The position numbers and the translations under genes are program-made. A DNA stretch of 64,000 nucleotides, from contig NC_015717.1 in assembly GCF_000253295.1 (NCBI RefSeq), forward strand, positions 744,001 through 808,000, given 5' to 3'. The notes under the pieces were generated by a model that saw nothing but the letters and a program-made list of their open reading frames with translations, was not told the origin of the DNA and ran no database searches. The stretch's first letter is position 1; each line of letters begins with the position of its first letter. The DNA is from Hyphomicrobium sp. MC1 (GTDB lineage: Bacteria > Pseudomonadota > Alphaproteobacteria > Rhizobiales > Hyphomicrobiaceae). Below are positions 35,572 to 42,727 of this stretch, one piece after another.

Positions 35572-36161
35572 GCCAGAACCTCGTAGTGCGCGTCCGTCGG
35601 CGCGCCTTTGTTGATGCAGATGATGTCCTGCGGGCAGGCGGACATCGCGACGATGCAATTCATCTCGGCTTTCAGCACGACGTAGTCGCCGGGTTTCGAG
35701 ACAGGCTCTTCCCAGCCGATGGTGCCATCGGTCTTCACCGGAATGTTCATCCAGAGATTGAGGGGGGAGGGCACTTCAGGCGGTGTCAGACCGAGGCCCG
35801 CCATACCGGAGCGTAGATTGTCGGCGCAGTTGTCGTGGTAATCGGCGACGCCCAGGCCTTGATAGCGATAGATATCGCATGCGGCGATGAAGGTGTCGTG
35901 GATGCCGGGCGAGGTGTCTTCGACGAGCGTCAGGATTGGGCGTCGCTTGTTGGTGACGAGCTTGTCGCCGGGCATTGGGCGAATGCGGTCGATGGCGGCG
36001 CGCATGTGCTCCATCGAGAGGAACTCGCTCAGATCGTCGGCGTTGAAGGCCCACGTATCGACGACCTGATGGCCATGCGTGTTGATGATCTTGATCGATT
36101 GCCCGGCTTTGAGCGCGACAGCGCGGCCCTGGCGCGCCGGGACGACGTGGATATCGCTCAT
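35568..36161 (-). CDS. DUF1989 protein (urea-carboxylase/carboxyguanidine-deiminase related)
   Basis: 197 residues from ATG 36161, with ATGA overlaps at both ends (creatininase upstream, hydrolase downstream). Family segments: VALKAGQSIKIINTHGHQVVDTWAF (shown in part), HDTFIAACD, YHDNCADNL, PSPLNLWMNIPV, and the conserved SACPQDI. DUF1989 proteins occur beside urea amidolyase, and paired members form carboxyguanidine deiminase. Here there is a single member and no carboxylase, so its substrate may differ. Conserved Cys/His suggest a metal centre. Confidence 0.85.
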   Translation of the reverse strand: MSDIHVVPARQGRAVALKAGQSIKIINTHGHQVVDTWAFNADDLSEFLSMEHMRAAIDRIRPMPGDKLVTNKRRPILTLVEDTSPGIHDTFIAACDIYRYQGLGVADYHDNCADNLRSGMAGLGLTPPEVPSPLNLWMNIPVKTDGTIGWEEPVSKPGDYVVLKAEMNCIVAMSACPQDIICINKGAPTDAHYEVLA

Positions 36162-36946
36162 GGCTTCACCTTTGCATTTGGAAATTCTTTGCGGATCGCG
36201 GCGGCGACGCCTTCGGCATAGTCGTTCGCCAGCAGCTTGCCCTTTTCCGCCGAGCAGCCGTGTGCGGGCGACAGCACGCCGGAGCAAGGCACCAGTCCTG
36301 TGCGCGTCGGGTATATGTCATAGGGCGGAAAGCTCGCGGGCTTGTCGTCGGGGAGCGCCGACAAATCGACGAGATGCGGATGATGATGGAGCATCAGAGA
36401 CGTTTCCATCACGGCGGCGTGCTCGAGATCGTAGCCGGGGAAGCCGTCAGGAAAAATCTTATCGAGCGTCTCGCGCTTGGTGAAATCCCAATATTCGAGG
36501 CGCATGACCTCGAAATCATGAATGCCCATATAGGCGAGCTCACGACGGGCGAGATCGACGCCTTCGATCGTGAACATCATGTTTTCGTAGTGGCCGTTGA
36601 TGAGAACGAGCTGGCGCGCGCCGTGGCGTGCAAACTCTTTGATGACGTCACGCAGTACGTGAGCAAGTGTATCGGCGTCGAGACTGGTCGTGCCGCAGAA
36701 GTGATTGCCGCCGCCCATCTTCGGCTGCGACTTGTAGCCGAACGAGAGGACCGGCGCGACGACAGCCTCGATCTGTTTTGCGACATCGGCTGCAACGGCG
36801 GTCGCGAGCAGGGCATCGGTGCCCATTGGCAGATGTGGGCCATGCTGCTCGGTGGCGCCGGTTGGGAGCAAGATGATTGCACCGTCTTCGATGCGTTTCT
36901 GGTACGTCGTCCAGCTCATCTCATTCATAAAGATGCGGTCGGTCAT
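36158..36946 (-). CDS. Creatininase (creatinine amidohydrolase)
   Basis: 262 residues from ATG 36946 (AAGGAA upstream). Compared with Pseudomonas putida creatininase recalled from memory, the match is extensive: FGYKSQPKMGGGNHFCGTTS, the segment around ARHGARQLVLINGHYEN, and FPPYDIYP. Metal and catalytic residues align: E33, H35, D44, H119 and E121, equivalent to E34, H36, D45, H120 and E122. W153 aligns with W154; the second active-site Trp (W174) is Tyr172 here (GFPGYDLEH). The enzyme opens creatinine to creatine. Other creatininase-superfamily activities exist, but none resembles this sequence so closely in my recall. Central catabolic gene of the operon, coupled to DUF1989 by a 4-bp overlap. 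Confidence 0.85.
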   Translation of the reverse strand: MTDRIFMNEMSWTTYQKRIEDGAIILLPTGATEQHGPHLPMGTDALLATAVAADVAKQIEAVVAPVLSFGYKSQPKMGGGNHFCGTTSLDADTLAHVLRDVIKEFARHGARQLVLINGHYENMMFTIEGVDLARRELAYMGIHDFEVMRLEYWDFTKRETLDKIFPDGFPGYDLEHAAVMETSLMLHHHPHLVDLSALPDDKPASFPPYDIYPTRTGLVPCSGVLSPAHGCSAEKGKLLANDYAEGVAAAIRKEFPNAKVKP

Positions 36947-36960
36947 GCTTGTTCTTTCCT

Positions 36961-37674
36961 TCAAACCATCGAGGCGCCGCCGTTGACGCCTAGAACTTGG
37001 CCGGTGACGAACGTTGCGCCGGGGCCGGCGAGAAACAGGACGGCTTCCGCGACTTCTTCCGGTTTGCCGATGCGGCCGAGCGGATTGGACGTTTCAAGGC
37101 GTTTCCATTCGTCGGGCAGGTTTTCGAAATCGAGAAGCGGCGTGTCGGTTGGGCCTGGCGCCACGGCATTGACGAGAATGTCGGGGCCGAATTCCTTCGC
37201 CCAGCAGCGCACCATAGCGCTGACGCCGGCTTTAGTGGCGCAATAAGCAGCGTGATGTTCGCGTCCGAGCTGAGCCAGCTCGGAACTGAAGAGAATGATC
37301 CTGCCGCCCTTGCCGCGGCTTTTCATCATACGTACTGTTTCGCGCGTCACGAGGAACGTGCCGACGAGATTAACGTCGAACACCTTACGGACATCGGCAA
37401 CGGGCGTTTCGAGTAAGGGGCCGTAGCGAAAGATGGCAGCCGAATTGGCCATGACGTCTATGCCGCCAAGCGCGCTATCGGCGGCGGCGATCGCTTCTGC
37501 AACTTGGATCTCGTCGGTGACGTCAAGCTGAAACGACAGGCCCTTCTCGATCGGTTCGAAATCGAGGCGAGCGACGCGCGCGCCTTTCTTCTCGAAGAGA
37601 TCGGCCGTCGCAAGCCCGATGCCACTTGCGGCGCCGCAAACGACGACTTTCAGATCTTTTAATTCTCTGCTCAT
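36961..37674 (-). CDS. Short-chain dehydrogenase/reductase (SDR), copy A
   Basis: 237 residues from ATG 37674, overlapping the stop of SDR copy B by 4 bp. Rossmann motif VVVCGAASGIGLAT, then MANSAA (NNAG variant), catalytic Ser in ILFSSELAQLG and YCATK (Tyr-x3-Lys). C-terminal FVTGQVLGVNGG is typical of classical SDRs. The cofactor is probably NAD(H): Asp follows beta-2 (VARLDFE). Substrate unknown; presumably oxidises or reduces an intermediate of the operon's pathway. Confidence 0.9.
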   Translation of the reverse strand: MSRELKDLKVVVCGAASGIGLATADLFEKKGARVARLDFEPIEKGLSFQLDVTDEIQVAEAIAAADSALGGIDVMANSAAIFRYGPLLETPVADVRKVFDVNLVGTFLVTRETVRMMKSRGKGGRIILFSSELAQLGREHHAAYCATKAGVSAMVRCWAKEFGPDILVNAVAPGPTDTPLLDFENLPDEWKRLETSNPLGRIGKPEEVAEAVLFLAGPGATFVTGQVLGVNGGASMV

Positions 37675-38444
37675 CCAAGAAATTCTCCGCGGTCGACGCC
37701 AATGGCCTGTCCGGTGATGTTCGTGGCAAGGTCGCTGGCGAGAAAAAGGTAGAGGCCGGCGACGTCCTGCGGCTCCATCAGGCCGGGGAGGCACTGGGCG
37801 GCGACGACATCGTCGAAGATGTCGGCTTCGCTGCGCTTGGACCGCGTGGCCATGACTTTCGCCGAACGAACCGATGCGACGGTGCGGACCCAGCCAGGGC
37901 AGACGGCGTTGACGGTGATGCCTCGCGGTCCAAGCTCCCGTGCGAAAGTGCGCGTCAAGCCGACGACAGCGTGCTTCGATGCGATGTAGGCGGCGAATTC
38001 GCCGACGGCGCTTTTGGACCAGACGGACGCAGTGTTGATGATACGCGCACCGGTCTTCAGAAGCGGTAGCGCGGTGCGCGTGACGTTCCAGGTGCCGCGG
38101 ACGTTGATGTCCATGATGCGGGCGAACGTGGCATCAACCTCGTCGCTTGGGTCCGTCAGGGGCGTGATCAATTCAAGGCCGGCGTTGTTGACGAGAACGT
38201 CTAGCTTGGAAATTTCCGAGAACGCCTTGGCGACATCGGACTTGTCGGTGATATCGGCGACGAAGGCACGAACAGGGCGGCCGTACGCCTTCGAGATTTT
38301 GTCCGCGGCCTCATGCACGGTGTCGTCGTCGGCGAGGATTGCTAAGTCGGCGCCGGCTTCGGCGAAGCCCTCAGCGATACCAAAACCGATGCCGCGGCTC
38401 GCGCCCGTCACGAGGACGCTTTTATTTTTGAGATTGATACACAT
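37671..38444 (-). CDS. Short-chain dehydrogenase/reductase (SDR), copy B
   Basis: 257 residues. Motifs: VLVTGASRGIGFG, VLVNNAGLE, catalytic Ser in NTASVWSKS and YIASK. The C-terminal loop ends TGQAIGVDRGEFLG. Clearly a different paralogue from copy A (different substrate loop). Third-to-last block of the operon starting at the binding-protein gene; 25 bp downstream of the ATPase gene. Substrate unknown. Confidence 0.9.
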   Translation of the reverse strand: MCINLKNKSVLVTGASRGIGFGIAEGFAEAGADLAILADDDTVHEAADKISKAYGRPVRAFVADITDKSDVAKAFSEISKLDVLVNNAGLELITPLTDPSDEVDATFARIMDINVRGTWNVTRTALPLLKTGARIINTASVWSKSAVGEFAAYIASKHAVVGLTRTFARELGPRGITVNAVCPGWVRTVASVRSAKVMATRSKRSEADIFDDVVAAQCLPGLMEPQDVAGLYLFLASDLATNITGQAIGVDRGEFLG

Positions 38445-38469
38445 CTGCTTTCCTGCGGCGCTTTGCGCC

Positions 38470-39249
38470 CTAATTGTCGTGGCCCGCTGCAGCGCGGACG
38501 AATTTCAAAACTTCCGTTCGCAGCTTGAAGAAGCGCTCGCTATCGCGAAGCTCCAGCGTGCGATCAGGGCCGAGAGCTGCCGCAATATCGACTTCCTCAA
38601 GCATGCGTGCGGGGCGCTTGGAGAAGACGATGATGCGGTCGGCGAGAAAAACTGCTTCGTCGACGTCGTGCGTGACGAAAATGATTGTCTTGGCGTCCTG
38701 CTGTTGGATGCGGCGCAGCTCGATCTGAAGATCTTCTCGGCGCTGCGCATCCAATGCGCCAAAGGGTTCGTCCATTAACAGAACGTCGGAGCCTGCAGCG
38801 AGCGTTCGGGCGATGGCGATGCGTTGGCGCATGCCGCCTGAGACCTTGTTCGGATAGGCGTCGGCGAAGTCGCTGAGGCCGACGAGCTGCAAGTAATGTG
38901 CAAGGCGCGTCGCCTTGCGTTCCGGCGTCATATCGAGACGGTACTTCATGCCGTAGGCGACATTCTCGGCGACGGTCAGCCAAGGAAACGATGAGTAGGA
39001 CTGAAAGACCATGCCGCGGTCGCGGTCCGGCTCGCGGATTGGTTGGCCGTCGAGGCGGATTTCACCGGTGCTTGGCGTTTCCAGGCCGCCGACCATGCGC
39101 ATCAGCGTCGTCTTGCCGGAACCAGAGGGGCCGAGGAAGACGATGAATTCGTTGCGCCTGACGGTGAGGTCGAACGTTGGCGCGACGACTTCTAGATCGC
39201 CGAAATATTTCGCGATGCCGTCGAATACGAGATAGGGAGCTGGTGCCAC
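38470..39249 (-). CDS. NitT/TauT-type ABC transporter ATPase
   Basis: 259 residues. Walker A GPSGSGKTT, Q-loop VFQSYSSFPWLTV, signature VSGGMRQR, Walker B VLLMDEPFGALDAQ and H-loop THDVDEA all intact. The sequence type is that of the nitrate/sulfonate/taurine importers. Powers uptake with the permease (10 bp upstream) and the periplasmic binding protein of the same operon. Confidence 0.95.
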   Translation of the reverse strand: MAPAPYLVFDGIAKYFGDLEVVAPTFDLTVRRNEFIVFLGPSGSGKTTLMRMVGGLETPSTGEIRLDGQPIREPDRDRGMVFQSYSSFPWLTVAENVAYGMKYRLDMTPERKATRLAHYLQLVGLSDFADAYPNKVSGGMRQRIAIARTLAAGSDVLLMDEPFGALDAQRREDLQIELRRIQQQDAKTIIFVTHDVDEAVFLADRIIVFSKRPARMLEEVDIAAALGPDRTLELRDSERFFKLRTEVLKFVRAAAGHDN

Positions 39250-39259
39250 GGCGCGCCTC

Positions 39260-40135
39260 TCAGAGATAACGGAAATAGCGCTTGTGGACGAGGCGCAGGA
39301 TCTGATCGGTCAGCAGGCCAATCAAGCCGATGGTGACGACGCCTGCCATGACCTCGGAGGTGTTCATGTAGCGTCGTGCCGCCCAGATGACGAAGCCGAG
39401 GCCGTTATCGGCGGCGACGATTTCCGCGATGATGAGATAGGTCCAACACCAGCCGAGCGTGATGCGCAAGTTGTCGAATAGGCTCGGTAGCATGGCGCGG
39501 AAGGCGACGTCTTTCAGCATCTGGAAGGGACGTGCACCGACGGTGTAGGCGATCTCGACGTATTCCTGAGGCACGCGGCGCATGTCGTCGGCGACGAGCA
39601 GGACGAGTTGAAAGAAGGTGCCGAGCCAGAGAAGAAAGATCTTCGTCGTTTCGCCGACGCCGAACCAGATGATGCTCAGCGGGACGAGAGCGGGAACCGG
39701 CAGATAGCGGATGAAGTCGACGATCGGCTCCAGGGCGGCGCCGACGCCGCGGAAGCTTGACATCGCGATGCCGATCGGGATCGCCATTACGACGGAAAGA
39801 GCGAAGGCCACCCACACGCGCAAGGTCGAGACACCTGCATTCCAAAGCAGATGCTTCTGCGTGATCATGGTCCACAGAGTTTCGACGGTGACGCTGGGGG
39901 GTGGCAGGAAGAGCGAGTTGATCCAGCCGAGCCGGGTCGAAATTTCCCATGCCGCGATGACGAACAGGCTGGCGCAAATCGACGTCAGGATTTGCGCCCG
40001 CCTCGACAGTGTGCCCCGGAACGCGAAGAACTGGTTCCGGGTGCGGTACGCCGCGCGCGGCGCCTTGGCGTTCGGCGCCGCTGCCGGTTTCCGTTCGACC
40101 ACTGCTGCCGTCGATACTGTTGCTTTGCTCGTCAC
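39260..40135 (-). CDS. NitT/TauT-type ABC transporter permease
   Basis: 291 residues. A ~45-residue hydrophilic Ala/Lys-rich N-terminal extension, then about six transmembrane helices. The cytoplasmic EAA-type loop that contacts the ATPase is at EIAYTVGARPFQMLKDVAF. The final WAARRYMNTSEVMAGVVTIG is typical of SsuC/TauC relatives. Forms the membrane channel of the importer. Confidence 0.94.
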   Translation of the reverse strand: MTSKATVSTAAVVERKPAAAPNAKAPRAAYRTRNQFFAFRGTLSRRAQILTSICASLFVIAAWEISTRLGWINSLFLPPPSVTVETLWTMITQKHLLWNAGVSTLRVWVAFALSVVMAIPIGIAMSSFRGVGAALEPIVDFIRYLPVPALVPLSIIWFGVGETTKIFLLWLGTFFQLVLLVADDMRRVPQEYVEIAYTVGARPFQMLKDVAFRAMLPSLFDNLRITLGWCWTYLIIAEIVAADNGLGFVIWAARRYMNTSEVMAGVVTIGLIGLLTDQILRLVHKRYFRYL

Positions 40136-40167
40136 GAGATGGCCTGGCTCGCCTGGTTCGCGGCTGA

Positions 40168-41196
40168 TTATTTCAGGTCGGCTTCAGTGATGCCGGAGAC
40201 GATCGAATTGTCGATTTGGTCTGCGGCCTTGAGGTCGTGATCGGCCGCGCCGTTTTCCAGGTTCAGCTTCATGACTTCGCCAAAGACTTTGTACAGCGAA
40301 CCGGGGGCGCCGGGTTTGCCGAAATATCCGGCCGTCTGTGCATAGCCGGTATATTCGAGGCTGCCGTCAATAGAAGCGGCGAACTCTTCCGGCGTCAGGT
40401 TGAAGTGCGGTGCTGCCAGCTTGATGAAGTCCGCTTTGTTGCTCTTGAAGTAGTCGATCGCTTTGAAGATGCCGATCATGAACTTCTTGTACTTCTCGGG
40501 GTTCGCCTTCAAGTCGTCCTGGCGGACGATGATGACGTCGACGATGATGCCGGGATATTGCGCCGACGAGATCAGCAGGTGCGGATTGCGCTGCTTGATC
40601 TTGTCGAGGGCCTGCGAAAGGTTCGGCTGATAGGAAACAACGGCGGAGATCGATGGATCGGCGAAGACGGCGACGGTATCGGCGGTCGCGATCTGCTTTA
40701 CGTCGAGGTCAGCAAGCGTCAAGCCTTTTGCCTTGAGCGCCATCTGAAGGAGCAGCCGGCCTGGGATGTTCGGCTCGGATGCGACGGTCTTGCCCTTGAG
40801 CTGTTCAACGGAGGTGATGTCACCCGGCGCGATGACGCCGTCACCGCCAAGTGACTCGTCGATGGTGCCGATGATGACGCCAGGCGTCTTGGCATCGCGC
40901 GGCTTGCCCTGATATTCGCCGACGGTGCGCATATCCATCTCGATGTCCTTGCGGTCCATCGCGGCCATGACGTTGGCACGTTCGTCCTCGAACTTGATGT
41001 CAACGTCGATGCCAAGCTTTTTGAAGTAGCCAAGATCCTGCGCGACGAAGACCGGCGCGTATCCGCTCCAGGTCGGGCAGAGAATGCGAATTTTCTCGTC
41101 GGCATGCGCAGCGGTTGCGGCGACCGATACGCCAGCCCAAAGCGCCACTGCCAGACCGACGCCGGTGAACCGGCGGAAACCTATTGCCATATGCAT
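40168..41196 (-). CDS. NitT/TauT-type ABC transporter substrate-binding protein
   Basis: 342 residues from ATG 41196, with GAGGGG 8 nt upstream (ATG 41202 is too close to it). Signal peptide ending ATAAHADE. Periplasmic binding domain: ILCPTWSGYAPVFVAQDLGY, FEDERANVMAAMDRKDIEMD, VSYQPNLSQALDKI. First gene of the operon, so the importer is made with the catabolic genes and presumably captures their substrate. The ligand class in this family is broad (sulfonates, nitrate, pyrimidines, ureides), so the ligand cannot be named from sequence. Confidence 0.92.
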   Translation of the reverse strand: MHMAIGFRRFTGVGLAVALWAGVSVAATAAHADEKIRILCPTWSGYAPVFVAQDLGYFKKLGIDVDIKFEDERANVMAAMDRKDIEMDMRTVGEYQGKPRDAKTPGVIIGTIDESLGGDGVIAPGDITSVEQLKGKTVASEPNIPGRLLLQMALKAKGLTLADLDVKQIATADTVAVFADPSISAVVSYQPNLSQALDKIKQRNPHLLISSAQYPGIIVDVIIVRQDDLKANPEKYKKFMIGIFKAIDYFKSNKADFIKLAAPHFNLTPEEFAASIDGSLEYTGYAQTAGYFGKPGAPGSLYKVFGEVMKLNLENGAADHDLKAADQIDNSIVSGITEADLK

Positions 41197-41253
41197 GGTC
41201 ATAACCCCTCGCTGACGACACCACTTCGGCAATAGAGAGTTGGCTAAAATAAC

Positions 41254-41271
41254 ATCTATGAAAATATTGAT
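41254..41271. promoter_or_regulatory. Candidate LysR operator in the divergent control region
   Basis: An imperfect dyad ATCTAT-N6-ATTGAT lies in the AT-rich centre of the 139-bp gap between the divergent operon and the lysR-type gene. LysR proteins usually bind such interrupted dyads. The dyad is short and might be chance. Confidence 0.3.
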
Positions 41272-41335
41272 TATTTGAACGATACATTGAAAACTGCCGA
41301 TGTGATATGATGCTGCTTTGTGCGAAGGAGTTTCG

Positions 41336-42268
41336 GTGCGTCGGCTCGATAACATCGATATCCGCCTTTTAAGGGTGTTTATGACGCTGGTTGAAGCCGG
41401 TAGCTTCGCCGATGCTCAGATTGCGCTCAATCTCTCCCAACCGACCCTCAGCACCCACCTTGCGGCGCTTGAGCGCAGGCTCGGTGCGCAATTGTGCGTG
41501 CGCGGACGACGAGGGTTCCGGCTGACGCCTTTCGGCGAAGCAACCTATATCGCGACCCAAAAGCTCTTTGCGGAGATTAGCTCCTTCGAGGAACGGGTCG
41601 GTCAGTACAACGGTCAACTCGTCGGGAGGCTTCGCATCGGAATCGTCGATGGCATCGTCACGAATTCGGCGCTCGGGCTGCAGCACGTCGTCGGCCGCTT
41701 CATGGAAAACGCCGAGAACGTGTTCATCGATCTTGAACTCGGAACACCGAATCACCTTGAGCAAGCCATCGCGGATGGTCGCCGCGACGTTGTCATTGGA
41801 CCGTTCTCGCAGAAAGCGCCGGGTGTGACGTACGTTGCTTTGCACCGCGAGCCGCATGGACTCTATTGCGGCAAGGGGCATCCGCTGTTCGATGCGCCGA
41901 CATCCGCGATCACGCGGGAAGCGATCGAGAAGGCGCAGTTCTCGGTGCGCGGTTATCGGCAGTTCGACGATCTCTACCGCGCCGATCATCCGCGTGCGTC
42001 AGGCAACGTCGTTCAGATGGAAGCGCAGGTGATGCTGATCCTGTCCGGCTATTTCATCGGCTTCCTGCCGCGGCACATCGGTGAGAGCTGGTCAAAGCAG
42101 GGATCGATGCGCGAGCTCCGGCCGCAAACCTATCAGTTCGTGTCGAGCCACTTCGCGGCCTATCGGAAAAGCGACGGTGACCGGCAGCTCGTGCGCAGCT
42201 TCGTGCGCTTCCTCAGTCAGCATGCGAACCAAACGCGCAAGGGGGGTGCGGTTGGTAAAGCGGCCTGA
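41336..42268 (+). CDS. LysR-family regulator divergent from the guanidino operon
   Basis: 310 residues from GTG 41336 (GAAGGAG 5 nt upstream). N-terminal HTH: FADAQIALNLSQPTLSTHLA followed by ALERRLGAQLCVRGRRGFRL. Co-inducer-binding domain from about 90, with GRLRIGIVDG, DVVIGPFSQ and IGFLPRHIG. Divergent orientation and the shared 139-bp control region are the classical layout for a LysR regulator controlling the neighbouring operon, with the substrate or an intermediate as inducer. Confidence 0.92.
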   Translation: MRRLDNIDIRLLRVFMTLVEAGSFADAQIALNLSQPTLSTHLAALERRLGAQLCVRGRRGFRLTPFGEATYIATQKLFAEISSFEERVGQYNGQLVGRLRIGIVDGIVTNSALGLQHVVGRFMENAENVFIDLELGTPNHLEQAIADGRRDVVIGPFSQKAPGVTYVALHREPHGLYCGKGHPLFDAPTSAITREAIEKAQFSVRGYRQFDDLYRADHPRASGNVVQMEAQVMLILSGYFIGFLPRHIGESWSKQGSMRELRPQTYQFVSSHFAAYRKSDGDRQLVRSFVRFLSQHANQTRKGGAVGKAA

Positions 42269-42413
42269 CGCTCATCAGAGCTTCGGCAGATCGTTTCGGA
42301 AAATCTGATTTAGCGCGGATCTTGATCCAGGGGGATTGCTGCATCCGTTGATGCGGATCAATTGCGCCGCGCTCTGCGCTCCTACTCTGTCTCAAATTCT
42401 TTGGGAGGCAGCC

Positions 42414-42590
42414 ATGACAACGGTCGAATTCTATTATCTGGCGATCTGCATTGGAGCGATGTGCCTTTTCGCGTTTGCGCTGAGCTACAACGCAACAAGC
42501 TGGAAAAGCTGGAAGCAATCGCAGACAGCAAAGTCGTCTGCCGCTGACGCAGGTGAGCATGTGAAGCCCCAGGAAAAACTGGCGGCTTAG
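42414..42590 (+). CDS. Small single-helix membrane protein
   Basis: 58 residues from ATG 42414, preceded by GGGAGG at 42403-42408, a near-ideal ribosome-binding site. One N-terminal transmembrane helix (FYYLAICIGAMCLFAFALSY) and a Lys/Ser/Ala-rich polar tail. Not recognised. It ends 38 bp before the shared terminator and is convergent with xoxF. Confidence 0.65.
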   Translation: MTTVEFYYLAICIGAMCLFAFALSYNATSWKSWKQSQTAKSSAADAGEHVKPQEKLAA

Positions 42591-42625
42591 AGCCAACACA
42601 TTCCGCCTGTCCGTGCCGGCAGTAA

Positions 42626-42663
42626 AAAAGGGAGAGGACCCGCGGTCCTCTCCCTTAAATTTT
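42626..42663. terminator. Bidirectional terminator between the small membrane gene and xoxF
   Basis: A perfect 13-bp stem AAGGGAGAGGACC / GGTCCTCTCCCTT with a 3-nt loop, preceded by an A-run and followed by AAATTTT. Works on both strands at the convergent junction. Confidence 0.88.
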
Positions 42664-42727
42664 GTCTGATCGGTTTTCCCAGCGGATGTGGGATGGCCCA
42701 GGCTGCGCCGGGCCATCTCGCAGATCG

